From a virus, in the IMG/VR virus record IMGVR_UViG_3300037504_000198, positions 1 to 36,041 of that record: DNA of 36,041 nucleotides; one strand, given 5' to 3'. The number at the start of each line of letters is the position of its first letter. Position 1 is the stretch's first letter. Under the pieces are notes generated by a model. That model did not search any database, had not been told where the DNA came from, and saw only the letters and a program-made list of their open reading frames with translations. Below, piece after piece: positions 21,928-29,747 of this stretch. The position numbers and the translations under genes were made by a program.

Positions 21928-22197
21928 ATGGCAGTTAGTAGTAATATGGTAGATACACTTTTTACACTATTAGAAAGCAGTATAGAGACTATTGTAGGTG
22001 AGATAGGGCATACACAATGGGAAGCCAGGTTACATATTGCTCCTAGAACATATAAAGCATTAGAATATCGAGGATATATAACGATAGTTGATTATGGGTA
22101 TGCAAAAGCCTATAGGTTAACTGCTAGCGGTGAAAAGTATTTAGAAAAGTATCATTCTGAGAAATATTATGAGTTACAAAGCAGGGACGATACATAA
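21928..22197 (+). CDS. Small winged-helix-like protein, 89 aa
   Basis: ATG 21928 with GGGAGG upstream. RLHIAPRTYKALEYRGYITI followed by Y-A-K-A-Y-R-L-T-A-S-G-E-K-Y reads like the recognition helix and wing of a MarR/PadR-type winged helix, including the RLTxxG end motif common to such domains. Located between helicase and primase. It may be a helicase loader or a regulator. Assignment rests on short motifs. Confidence 0.55.
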   Translation: MAVSSNMVDTLFTLLESSIETIVGEIGHTQWEARLHIAPRTYKALEYRGYITIVDYGYAKAYRLTASGEKYLEKYHSEKYYELQSRDDT

Positions 22198-22954
22198 TGA
22201 TAACTTATTTGTTAGGTGTCCATATTGCGGTGATAGTCAATCAAGGCAGTATATCGGTCATCTATCAATTCAGATTGAAACCGGGCTATACTACTGCTTT
22301 CGTTGTGGAGTATCAGGTAAATTATCCCCGTTTGACTTTATAGACGTACTAACACAGTATGACATTGAATGCCCTTCAGAGCAATTGTGGGGCAATTTAA
22401 GAGACAATAGAGACTATATGGGTACTAACTATCAGGATAGTCGTTTTAGTCTCTTAGATCGTCACACAGACAGTAAGGGTAATGTTACTGTAGCTATGAG
22501 AGATGTACACGGCAACATTACAGGATACCAGCATAGAACACTAGACAAACGGATAAAGACAGAAGGTACCCGGAGTTATGGTTATGTTGGTAGCTCGCTG
22601 GTAAATACTGACTATATACGAATTGTAGAAGGGCCTTATGATGTTGTATATGATAATGATGTTTGTGTTTTTGGTTCTTTGTCTTATGGTATGGTACAGC
22701 GATTAAAGTTATATACATTGTTACTTGCGCCTGATGCTGATGTTATACGGCAACGGAGTAAACTACAGTCATTTACTTGTATGGTTGACAAGCTACTGGT
22801 AAAGGGTTATAATATTAAAGGGGTAGAAATATTTGAAAGCGGCTATGATCCGGGGAGGGCTTATGAAGAGAACAGACAAAGAACGGTGTTACCATCAGCA
22901 GAGTTTATCAGTACCGCTAAACAGAAGTTACAAGGTATTTCCAATAATTATTAG
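22169..22954 (+). CDS. DNA primase (zinc ribbon plus TOPRIM)
   Basis: 261 aa. Zinc ribbon: RCPYCGDSQ (Cys17, Cys20) and CFRCGVSG (Cys43, Cys46). TOPRIM: RIVEGPYDVV (Glu154 and Asp158) and LLLAPDADV (Asp189, Asp191). At 261 aa it is a minimal DnaG-like primase with a short middle region. Starts 29 bases inside the preceding gene with only a weak ribosome binding site, so coupled translation is likely. It primes lagging-strand synthesis with the DnaB-like helicase. Confidence 0.87.
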   Translation: MSYKAGTIHNDNLFVRCPYCGDSQSRQYIGHLSIQIETGLYYCFRCGVSGKLSPFDFIDVLTQYDIECPSEQLWGNLRDNRDYMGTNYQDSRFSLLDRHTDSKGNVTVAMRDVHGNITGYQHRTLDKRIKTEGTRSYGYVGSSLVNTDYIRIVEGPYDVVYDNDVCVFGSLSYGMVQRLKLYTLLLAPDADVIRQRSKLQSFTCMVDKLLVKGYNIKGVEIFESGYDPGRAYEENRQRTVLPSAEFISTAKQKLQGISNNY

Positions 22955-23087
22955 TTACGATGGGGCTGAACGAAAATCTTATAGAGTAGTCCTATTTGTA
23001 AACGCTTGCTTCATAGCACAGTATTTTTATAAAACAGAGAAGGGCGCTACTAACAGAGGTGAAAGATTTGTGAAAGAAGGGAAATAA
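22863..23087 (+). CDS. Hypothetical basic protein, 74 aa
   Basis: ATG 22863 has GGGAGGG just upstream and opens in another frame within the primase 3' end. MKRTDKERCYHQQSLSVPLN, then a beta-rich part (RKSYRVVLFVNACFIAQYFY). The last base of its stop is the first of the methyltransferase ATG (TAATG). The long overlap (92 bases) and good site favour it being real. No family recognised. Confidence 0.55.
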   Translation: MKRTDKERCYHQQSLSVPLNRSYKVFPIIISYDGAERKSYRVVLFVNACFIAQYFYKTEKGATNRGERFVKEGK

Positions 23088-23698
23088 TGCGAGTATTAGT
23101 AGCTTGTGAATATAGTGGAATAGTTAGAGATGCTTTTGCAGATAAAGGTCATTATGCTGTTAGCTGTGATCTACTACCAACAGAGAGCGTAAAGAGTGAA
23201 GGGTACCATTACCAGGGTGATGTAAGAGACATACTATATGATAGTTGGGATATGATGATAGCTCACCCTCCCTGTACTTACTTAGCTGTTAGTGGGGCAA
23301 GATGGTTTGATGAAGATAAACACGGTGATAAAGCCTGGGAACGTAAACAATTAAGGTTAGAAGCTATAGACTTTGTAAACCTATTATGGAATAGTGGTAT
23401 ACCGAAAATAGCTATAGAAAACCCTGTTGGCTTTCTTAGTAGTATGTGGAAAAAACCTTCCCAGATAGTACAGCCTTATTATTTTGGAGATACAGAATAT
23501 AAGAATATATGTTTATGGTTAAAAGGTTTACCATTACTAGAGAAAACTAATGTAGTAGAACCTACGGTATACGGATACAGAAATAACAAGAAACAAGGTA
23601 AGACGAAAGTATACTACACACATAAATGTAATATACCTAAAGACCGTAGTAAGTTTTTTACAGGGATAGCTAAAGCAATGGTAGATCAATGGAGTTAG
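23087..23698 (+). CDS. DNA cytosine-5 methyltransferase-like protein
   Basis: 203 aa. MRVLVACEYSGIVRDAFADK (motif I with FxGxG replaced by EYSG), AVSCDLLP (motif II acidic), MMIAHPPCTYLAVSG (motif IV with the catalytic Pro62-Cys63), IAIENPVGF (motif VI ENP, Glu111). There is no recognisable target-recognition domain, and the protein is much shorter than true Dcm enzymes. It may be a solitary phage methylase protecting against restriction or an enzyme on dCMP-level substrates. Same operon as PolA. Confidence 0.72.
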   Translation: MRVLVACEYSGIVRDAFADKGHYAVSCDLLPTESVKSEGYHYQGDVRDILYDSWDMMIAHPPCTYLAVSGARWFDEDKHGDKAWERKQLRLEAIDFVNLLWNSGIPKIAIENPVGFLSSMWKKPSQIVQPYYFGDTEYKNICLWLKGLPLLEKTNVVEPTVYGYRNNKKQGKTKVYYTHKCNIPKDRSKFFTGIAKAMVDQWS

Positions 23699-23710
23699 AA
23701 AGGGTATAAA

Positions 23711-25786
23711 ATGCATATAGTAGAGTATGGCATCGATACAACGTATATGCTAGTGTTTAGCAATGGAATAAACAAAAAGTTAGTATCAGAGTTTGGGGAT
23801 TGCATTGTATTAGATTTAGAAGCAAAGAAGGTACCAACCACAAAGCGGTTTTACTCCGAACTAGAGACAGAGATAGCTGAATATAAACCCCAGCGTATAC
23901 TAGCAATTGGTACTGTAGCTAGCAAGGTATTGCTTAAAGAAAGATACTCTGATATTCGCAAATGCCACGGTGGATTGTTTGCAATGTCAGATGGTAGTAT
24001 TGTAATCCCTGTCTATGAACAGTACGCAGATAGGGATATAGAGCGGGCTAAAACATTGCAGTATGAAGTACCAGAATACCAGGAGGTAACAGAGCTACCA
24101 ACGTTAGAAGGTGATGTATATATAGACATAGAAACAGATGGGTTAGAAGCTAATACGATTACATCTATACAGCTAGGGGATACCCGGAACGTATACTATA
24201 TCGCTAGTCCATCAGCTAAACTACTAATTGAGCTATATAATTACTTGTCAGGTAAAGGCGGTAAGATCATAGGGCATAACCTTATATCGTTTGATCTGCC
24301 AGCACTGAGTAAGCATACGGGTTGTGAATGGTTGGGTATCCCAGATATATACGATACTATGATCCTAGCACATAACAGAGGGTTGAAACCCCTAGGACTT
24401 AAACATTTAACAACAATGCACACAGATGTAAACAACCCTGATGCTTATGCACAGGCAGCACATAGCTTTGATAAAGTCTATGCGGTAGCTGATATTGTAG
24501 CTACCAGGGCATTGTATCAGCGATTAGTACGTAAGGGTATACGACCGATTGATCATCTAACTATGCAGACAGCTATCGTATTCCAAAAGTCACACCAAAG
24601 GGGTATAGCAGTAAATAGGGATACCCTGCTAACAGAGCAGCAAAAGCTACAGGTAGACATTGATACTTATATGGAACAGTTAGAAGATTATGGGTTAATC
24701 AATTGGAATGCTAATAAAGAAGTGTCGGAGTTTCTAGCAGCTATGGGTATTCCACTTACTGAAAAGACAGCAGGAGGTAACTATAGTGTAGCTAGTAAGG
24801 TGCTAGAAGATCATAGGGAATGGGAAGTAGTGGATACCCTACTAAAGTATCGGGAAGCGAATAAGCTACTAAGTACGTTCTATGATAAGTATGTAGAATT
24901 AACAGCAGATGGTACGAACACTATACACCCGGAGATACTAATAACGGGAACAGACACAGGTAGATCATCTTCTAGAAACCCTAACATTCAGCAGACAAGT
25001 AGCAATGTTAAGAATGTGTTTGTTAGTCGTTATGAGCAAGGGTATATTGCATCGTTTGATCTGGCACAAAGTGAATTAAGGTGTGCTGCTATTCTGTCTG
25101 GTGATAGCAATCTAGCAGACGATCTTAATTCCGGGGATATGCACAAGAAAACCGCTGCTAGTGCATTCGGCATACTCGAAAGTGAAGTTACTAAAGATAA
25201 GCGCCAACTAGCAAAGATGATTAACTTCGGGAACATCCTTTATCTTGGCAGCGTTAAGGGTATTGCTAACCGCAGTGGTGCAGATGAGGAGCTACTAGAA
25301 AAAGTAAGTCAAGCAGCAAAGGAACGGTATCACGTCTTTACCTCTTGGCAGGAATATCAAATACATCGCTTCACAAAGACTATGAAGCTAGTAGATACAT
25401 TTGGTCGTATACGGGATTTAGAGCCAGTTAAAGCTAACGGGTATGGTAATGGTATCGGAAGTGTTAAGCGGGCTATAGTCAATACTCCTGTTCAGGCACT
25501 ATCGGCATACCTTTGCTATTACTTGGGGAATTACATAGAAGATCGTATGCCTGGTACCTTTATCGCTAATGTACACGACGCGGTATATTGCGATATTCCT
25601 GCAACAAAAGTCGATGAGTTTCGTATAGTATGTATAGATGCTTTTGAGTATCTGAACCATATACCAGAACTTAACTCATTGCCAGGATGGTATTTAGTAT
25701 CAGTGCAAGGAGAGCTAACCTTTGCAGAGACAATGAATGATTACGGTGTGGAGATTGACACTTTATTGACAAGTAAAAAGGAGTAA
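23711..25786 (+). CDS. polA: DNA polymerase, family A, with 3'-5' exonuclease and UDG-like N-terminus
   Basis: 691 aa. Residues 1-120 include PQRILAIGTVASKVLL and a CHGG pattern like the back half of uracil-DNA glycosylase family 4, without its GEAPG motif. Exonuclease: Asp139/Glu141 (YIDIETDGL), Asn190/Asp195 (GHNLISFDLPAL), Asp261 (YAVADIVAT). Polymerase: TGRSSSRNPNIQQTS (417-431), Asp450/Glu455 (SFDLAQSELR), O-helix Arg498-Lys502-Phe506, His622-Asp623 (VHDAV). The O-helix end reads FGNILYLG, two residues longer than the usual FGxxYG. The 5'-3' exonuclease is a separate gene two ORFs downstream. AAAGGG site. Confidence 0.93.
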   Translation: MHIVEYGIDTTYMLVFSNGINKKLVSEFGDCIVLDLEAKKVPTTKRFYSELETEIAEYKPQRILAIGTVASKVLLKERYSDIRKCHGGLFAMSDGSIVIPVYEQYADRDIERAKTLQYEVPEYQEVTELPTLEGDVYIDIETDGLEANTITSIQLGDTRNVYYIASPSAKLLIELYNYLSGKGGKIIGHNLISFDLPALSKHTGCEWLGIPDIYDTMILAHNRGLKPLGLKHLTTMHTDVNNPDAYAQAAHSFDKVYAVADIVATRALYQRLVRKGIRPIDHLTMQTAIVFQKSHQRGIAVNRDTLLTEQQKLQVDIDTYMEQLEDYGLINWNANKEVSEFLAAMGIPLTEKTAGGNYSVASKVLEDHREWEVVDTLLKYREANKLLSTFYDKYVELTADGTNTIHPEILITGTDTGRSSSRNPNIQQTSSNVKNVFVSRYEQGYIASFDLAQSELRCAAILSGDSNLADDLNSGDMHKKTAASAFGILESEVTKDKRQLAKMINFGNILYLGSVKGIANRSGADEELLEKVSQAAKERYHVFTSWQEYQIHRFTKTMKLVDTFGRIRDLEPVKANGYGNGIGSVKRAIVNTPVQALSAYLCYYLGNYIEDRMPGTFIANVHDAVYCDIPATKVDEFRIVCIDAFEYLNHIPELNSLPGWYLVSVQGELTFAETMNDYGVEIDTLLTSKKE

Positions 25787-25787
25787 T

Positions 25788-26387
25788 ATGGACAGTAAGG
25801 TTTGTAATGGCTGTGGTATTAATAAACCTATTAGCGAATACTATAAGGCAGCTAAAGGTAAAGATGGCTATAGAGGTAAATGTAAGGTTTGTGATAACAC
25901 TCGCACAAAAGCGTATTATCAAACTCCACAAGCTAAAGAGAAAAGGAGAGTATCTGCTAGTTTGTGGAGAGCAAACAACAAAGACAAGATCAAAGAGTAC
26001 AATAAGAAACACGGGCATACTGCATACTTAAAGTATAAAGAAACAGAGCACGGTAAAGAAGCAAGGCGTAGGGGAGAGAAGAAGTACAATAAATCTACTA
26101 AAGGCATTTTGAGAGACAAGCGTAAACAGCATAAAAGGAGAACTAAAGTGAAAGATGGGGGAACATTCACCAATGAAGAATGGCAAGATCGTCTACTCGA
26201 ATACAACTATTGTTGCGCATACTGTTATAAACCATTCCCTGTAGATGAGCTAACAATAGATCATATGCAACCGTTAAGCAGGGGAGGTACTAATACCATT
26301 GATAATCTTGTACCTGCTTGTAAATCGTGCAATAGTCGAAAGAAGGATAAGACGCCACTAGAGATGCTACAAAAGGGGTTGATGTAA
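25788..26387 (+). CDS. HNH endonuclease beside DNA polymerase
   Basis: 199 aa with a strong AAGGAG site. N-terminal finger VCNGCGINK...CKVCDN, long Lys/Arg-rich linker, then the HNH core: CCAYCYKPFPVDELTIDHMQ, PLSRGG, NLVPACKSCNSRKK. Begins one base after the polymerase stop and ends overlapping the exonuclease start (TAATG). Same domain order as the HNH genes next to terminase and RNR; a typical free-standing homing endonuclease placed between two replication genes. Confidence 0.88.
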   Translation: MDSKVCNGCGINKPISEYYKAAKGKDGYRGKCKVCDNTRTKAYYQTPQAKEKRRVSASLWRANNKDKIKEYNKKHGHTAYLKYKETEHGKEARRRGEKKYNKSTKGILRDKRKQHKRRTKVKDGGTFTNEEWQDRLLEYNYCCAYCYKPFPVDELTIDHMQPLSRGGTNTIDNLVPACKSCNSRKKDKTPLEMLQKGLM

Positions 26388-27130
26388 TGAAATACTTAGA
26401 TGCGGGATATGTTGTATTTAGTTACGCTTATAGAGGTGGATTTGATGCTTGGGTAAAGGATAGGGCTATTTACTCTAAGTATGCGGGTTGTACTTTTGTT
26501 ACAGAAGGTTTCAAAAGCATACGTAAGCAGATATACCCGTGGTACAAATTGAATAGAGATACTGATAAACTTACTGATAAGCAAATAGAGGTACGGGAGC
26601 TAACTAAGCCCATTTGGAAGGATATATACGACAATGCTATGTTTCAAACGGTATTCAATTCGATTTTAGAAGCCGATGACATTTTAGCTATAAAGGCTTT
26701 GCAAGGGTTCACAATCGTAACTTGTGACAAAGACCTTGCACAACTACCTGAATGGTGCAACATTGAAAAGTTAGACGGTACACCACTACGTACTAACCTA
26801 TATGCTGGTCTACCAAAGTCTATGCACTATTTGGAGATGACACCAGATCGTTATCTCCTAACCTTGTGTTTGTACGGTGATAAGAGCGATAACATACCAC
26901 GTTTGATACCTAAAGGCAGTAAGGCTATAAAGGAAAGCTTAGATATTTATGAAGCGGGTAATCCCTGGGAATTAGCATACAACGAGTATGGTACTGCATT
27001 GCTAGATAACTTATACGCTGCCATACTCCCTAACCCATACGCTTTACAAGGTAGGGTATTAGATAAAGAAGAGGTTTATAATTTAGTAAAAGAAGGGGAA
27101 TATAACCAATATGTATTTGAACACATTTAG
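26387..27130 (+). CDS. 5'-3' exonuclease / flap endonuclease
   Basis: 247 aa. LEADDILAI (Glu95, Asp97, Asp98), VTCDKDLAQL (Asp114, Asp116) and LYGDKSDNIPRL (Asp165, Asp168) are the metal-ligand motifs of the FEN/PIN-like 5' nuclease family, with the helix-hairpin-helix beginning after the GDKSDN motif. It would remove RNA primers and flaps, supplying the activity missing from the neighbouring PolA. The N-terminal MKYLDAGYVVFSYAYR lacks the usual first catalytic Asp in a clear DG/DA context other than Asp5. Confidence 0.83.
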   Translation: MKYLDAGYVVFSYAYRGGFDAWVKDRAIYSKYAGCTFVTEGFKSIRKQIYPWYKLNRDTDKLTDKQIEVRELTKPIWKDIYDNAMFQTVFNSILEADDILAIKALQGFTIVTCDKDLAQLPEWCNIEKLDGTPLRTNLYAGLPKSMHYLEMTPDRYLLTLCLYGDKSDNIPRLIPKGSKAIKESLDIYEAGNPWELAYNEYGTALLDNLYAAILPNPYALQGRVLDKEEVYNLVKEGEYNQYVFEHI

Positions 27131-27404
27131 CGGATATATCAATGAGGGTACTACCTGGAACAAAGTAATAACTAAAGAAGAAAGGTCAGAGCTACTAAGA
27201 TCACAGAGGGTACCTTATGAACTTGTTAGTACACCCTGGTTATACAAATGGTTTCTAGTAGCTGAGAAAGAAATATGTTATATGCAGGATACTCGTTTTG
27301 ATTTAGCGGAGTTAGCAGCTGATGTACACCTCGCTTATAAGAGAAAGAACTATACAGAGTTTAAGGCATTGCTACTAGAGTTTATACGAAGGGGGAGGTA
27401 TTAA
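27111..27404 (+). CDS. Hypothetical protein, 97 aa
   Basis: Starts 20 bases inside the exonuclease gene with GGGGA upstream. Helical, charged (ITKEERSELLRSQRVP; LAADVHLAYKRKNYTEFKAL). Its stop overlaps the next ATG (TAATG). Context: DNA replication/repair operon. No family recognised. Confidence 0.6.
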   Translation: MYLNTFSGYINEGTTWNKVITKEERSELLRSQRVPYELVSTPWLYKWFLVAEKEICYMQDTRFDLAELAADVHLAYKRKNYTEFKALLLEFIRRGRY

Positions 27405-27748
27405 TGGAATGTTATGTATATATACGTGTAAGTACAAAGGCACAAGCAAAGCACGGGTATAGTTTAGGCGGGCAAGAAAGAGATTGTCTCATATATGCTG
27501 ATAAAATAGGGGTTAATGTAGTCGAAGTAATATGTGATGTAGGTAGCGGAACTAAGATGCTACCTGGTATGCAACGTATATTAGATAGTGATGTACCGGG
27601 GATTGTTGTATACTCATCTGATAGGCTAACACGCTGTCCCGAAATAGATAAAGAAATTCATAGGCGCAAATCTGTATTTATAGCCGATGAATTAGAAAGA
27701 AGGTTTACGAAGGAACTAGAGGGGAGTATTAAATGTTTTATGGTGTAG
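27404..27748 (+). CDS. Serine recombinase catalytic domain without DNA-binding domain
   Basis: 114 aa. MECYVYIRVSTKAQAKHGYS has Arg8 and nucleophile Ser10 in the YIRVST context. GYSLGGQERDC (Gln24) and VYSSDRLTR (Asp73, Arg74, Arg77) complete the resolvase/invertase active site. The protein stops after the region of the E helix; no C-terminal HTH or zinc-ribbon recombinase domain follows in any frame. It is thus either a truncated integrase/resolvase or a stand-alone catalytic subunit. Followed with a 16-base overlap by membrane proteins and an FtsK-like ATPase. Confidence 0.82.
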   Translation: MECYVYIRVSTKAQAKHGYSLGGQERDCLIYADKIGVNVVEVICDVGSGTKMLPGMQRILDSDVPGIVVYSSDRLTRCPEIDKEIHRRKSVFIADELERRFTKELEGSIKCFMV

Positions 27749-28155
27749 CTATCACACTATGGTTACTTGGCTTATGGTTTACATATGACGCTATGAACTT
27801 TATGGGTGCGAGTAATCCACTAATCACAGCGTTTATAGTACAAGTAGTGTTGTCCTTCGGTCAATCGCTTATAGTCAATGAAAAGTACAAGGCACTCCCA
27901 CAAACACAACAGAAGATCATACTTGTATTTGCTGTAGTGTTTATTAGTTTAGATGTATGGCTTAACTATAGGGGACTGGAGGGTAAGCTAGGGAACTTAC
28001 ACGCTATAATGCCGACACAAATACAACAGCAAATAGCCGCTGTAACGTTTAACAATTTAGCACAATGGTTTGCTGCTGTGGGGGTTAGTGTATTAGCTGA
28101 GATACTTTTTAATGTAGGTAAGGTAGGTAAAGTAAGAGGGGGGCATATGCAATGA
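27733..28155 (+). CDS. Four-helix membrane protein, 140 aa
   Basis: Hydrophobic segments at about 3-20, 28-48, 61-80 and 108-128, short loops and a basic C-terminus (GKVGKVRGGHMQ) likely cytoplasmic. GGGGAG site. Lies between the recombinase and the ATPase genes with overlapping ends, so it is probably part of the same function, such as anchoring the ATPase. No family recognised. Confidence 0.68.
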   Translation: MFYGVAITLWLLGLWFTYDAMNFMGASNPLITAFIVQVVLSFGQSLIVNEKYKALPQTQQKIILVFAVVFISLDVWLNYRGLEGKLGNLHAIMPTQIQQQIAAVTFNNLAQWFAAVGVSVLAEILFNVGKVGKVRGGHMQ

Positions 28156-28280
28156 GTGAAGGATTGATTATAGCTCTGTTGCTCTTCTCTCTATTGCTTT
28201 ATGAATGGGGGTTATGGGAATGTGGTTACAACATAATGAAAAGGTTCTTTTATTGGCTCTTTCGGTTACTCTCACAGTAG
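28152..28280 (+). CDS. Very small membrane protein, 42 aa
   Basis: MSEGLIIALLLFSLLLYEWG start at ATG 28152 that overlaps the TGA of the preceding gene. One hydrophobic helix (4-18) and an aromatic/basic tail (MKRFFYWLFRLL). It overlaps the ATPase start by about 60 bases in another frame. Reality rests on start-stop coupling and the amphipathic composition. Confidence 0.42.
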   Translation: MSEGLIIALLLFSLLLYEWGLWECGYNIMKRFFYWLFRLLSQ

Positions 28281-28999
28281 TGTTAATTGGAGTACGTGGT
28301 ACTTTGGCTATATTGGCTGTGTATGGAGTTATAAGGGCTTTGTATATTTATAGGCGATATTGGTATCAAGTAAAGAAAGAGAAGCGTACTCCGGTACCTC
28401 TTACTTTACAATTAGCAAATGGTGTCCGGGTAAATTATAAGCATTTATCTAGTATGGGTATATCAGGTATGCCAGGATCAGGTAAAAGTACATATGCAGC
28501 GTACTTACTGAAACAAGTAACAGGTATGACTATTTATGTATTAGATATACATTACCCTGACAGTCAATCTTTAGGAGCAAGGATAGAACGAGAAGGGATA
28601 CCAGCAAAGATTTATAGTGGTATAGATCAGATAGAAGATCATCTATCAGAGATGAGAGACGGCATAACTGTTATAGATGAGTACACATCTTTGTTAAGGC
28701 AAAAGCCTACACTGAAATCCAGGGTACTCGACTATGTACAACAAGGTAGAAAGTATAAATGTTATATATGGCTTATAGGGCAACATTGGTCTAGTAAAAG
28801 TGCTGGGGGTACCGATATTAGAGACAGCCTTGTAGCTTTTGCAGCACTATACCAAAAGGTAAAGGATGGGCGTATGAGTACGGGTCTATCAGATATACCT
28901 GATACTGGCAAGTTACGGCATAGCCAGGTATTGCTTGTGGTGTATGGTAGAGGTATACAAGGGGTTTATACTTATGATAGTAAATTACTTGCAAATTAG
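28220..28999 (+). CDS. Membrane-anchored FtsK/HerA-like ATPase
   Basis: 259 aa from ATG 28220, preferred over in-frame ATGs at 28205 and 28214 because GGGGG lies at a usable distance. Two membrane segments at about 8-24 and 27-45, then a RecA-fold ATPase: MGISGMPGSGKSTYAAYLL (Walker A, 83-91), ITVIDEYTSLL (Walker B, Asp153/Glu154), IWLIGQHWSSK (sensor Gln188), DIRDS (Arg201). The FtsK/TraG/VirB4/HerA group pumps DNA or proteins at membranes. In a phage this suggests plasmid-like DNA transfer or partition, or a Zot-like assembly factor. Ends exactly in the upstream block of promoter P7. Confidence 0.75.
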   Translation: MWLQHNEKVLLLALSVTLTVVLIGVRGTLAILAVYGVIRALYIYRRYWYQVKKEKRTPVPLTLQLANGVRVNYKHLSSMGISGMPGSGKSTYAAYLLKQVTGMTIYVLDIHYPDSQSLGARIEREGIPAKIYSGIDQIEDHLSEMRDGITVIDEYTSLLRQKPTLKSRVLDYVQQGRKYKCYIWLIGQHWSSKSAGGTDIRDSLVAFAALYQKVKDGRMSTGLSDIPDTGKLRHSQVLLVVYGRGIQGVYTYDSKLLAN

Positions 29000-29012
29000 T
29001 GGAAAAAAGGGG

Positions 29013-29056
29013 TTGACAAGTGGTGGTATAGGGTTTATACTTGATTACAGAGTTAA
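29013..29056 (+). promoter_or_regulatory. Family promoter P7 (plus) with ACAGAGTTAA box
   Basis: TTGACA 29013-29018, 17-base spacer ending AGGGTT, TATACT 29036-29041, TGATTACAGAGTTAA with one inserted base in the box (29047-29056). Upstream TTACTTGCAAATTAGTGG matches P2 and includes the stop codon of the ATPase gene. Confidence 0.86.
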
Positions 29057-29083
29057 GTAATACACAAGAAAGCGAGTGACACA

Positions 29084-29299
29084 ATGTTAGATGTATCTAA
29101 AGGCGATACAGTATTCAATCATAGGAACAGCGGACGTAACATTGAATGTACAGTAACTAAAGTTACAAAGGGTTTTGTGTGGTGTACAGTTAAAGGTAGC
29201 AATGGTACTGTACAGGATAAATACAACAAGCGAACGGGTATGCTGGTTAACCAGGCAGTATGGGAAAATGATTACATCACTATCGAAAAGGAGGTTTAA
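29084..29299 (+). CDS. Hypothetical protein, 71 aa
   Basis: MLDVSKGDTVFNHRNSGRNI, then KGFVWCTVKGSNGTVQDKYN: an SH3/KOW-like small beta-barrel pattern, rich in Lys, Thr and Val. First of two genes behind P7. RNA-polymerase- or ribosome-interacting early proteins have this look, but no family was recognised. Confidence 0.62.
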   Translation: MLDVSKGDTVFNHRNSGRNIECTVTKVTKGFVWCTVKGSNGTVQDKYNKRTGMLVNQAVWENDYITIEKEV

Positions 29300-29301
29300 A
29301 A

Positions 29302-29511
29302 ATGATTGTATTTTCTATTGCTAAAGGCCGATACAATGTGTACAAAGATGGTAACCAGCTAGTCGGTTATCTAGTTCCTGAAGTTGAAGGATTGTATAGA
29401 ATTGATACCCGTTACCAGGTAACTCGAATTGTAGAAGAGGGTAACTCTACACCACAAGGTACAATGACAATGCAGGAAGCAAGGAACTTGTTTGAAGCTA
29501 TCTATTGTTAA
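29302..29511 (+). CDS. Hypothetical protein, 69 aa
   Basis: Strong AAGGAGG site. MIVFSIAKGRYNVYKDGNQL, beta-rich, ending in a short helix TMQEARNLFEAIYC. It starts 2 bases after the preceding stop and is closed by the terminator at 29525-29554. No family recognised. Confidence 0.62.
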   Translation: MIVFSIAKGRYNVYKDGNQLVGYLVPEVEGLYRIDTRYQVTRIVEEGNSTPQGTMTMQEARNLFEAIYC

Positions 29512-29524
29512 GATCATAACTGTT

Positions 29525-29554
29525 AAGAGCCTATCCATTACCGGGTAGGCTCTT
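29525..29554 (+). terminator. Intrinsic terminator of the plus-strand block
   Basis: AAGAGCCTATCC attacc GGGTAGGCTCTT: a 12-bp stem with one G-T pair and a 6-nt loop, followed by TGTTATTCTC. It lies 14 bases after the last plus-strand gene. On the minus strand the leading AA side gives a weak U-run too, so it may also stop the converging late transcript. Confidence 0.88.
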
Positions 29555-29602
29555 TGTTATTCTCAACTAACGATATACCCTGCCCCATATACCCCCATAC
29601 CC

Positions 29603-29685
29603 CTTAGTTGAAAATCACCCTTATTGTAAAGCCTTATAAATTAGCCTCAAACAGCCTGAGAGCCATTCTAAGAGGTAAGGCATAG
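29603..29685. repeat. Boundary repeat B (related to 8111-8192)
   Basis: Colinear with copy A: TTAGTTGAAAA, ATTGTAAAGCCTTATAAATT, GAGAGCCATTCTAAGA, GGCATA. It sits in the convergent gap between the plus-strand early terminator and the end of the minus-strand late genes, so the pair of repeats marks both ends of the early region. Confidence 0.65.
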
Positions 29686-29747
29686 TAGCATACCAGTTAG
29701 TAGTCTATCGTGTCTTAAAATGGCGGATATTGCCCTTTTTGAGCATT

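Noticed and set aside
27404-27748. Integrase making this a temperate phage with an attachment site
   Set aside because: Only the catalytic core of a serine recombinase is coded; no DNA-binding domain, excisionase, CI-type repressor or recognisable att core was found, so lysogeny is not claimed.
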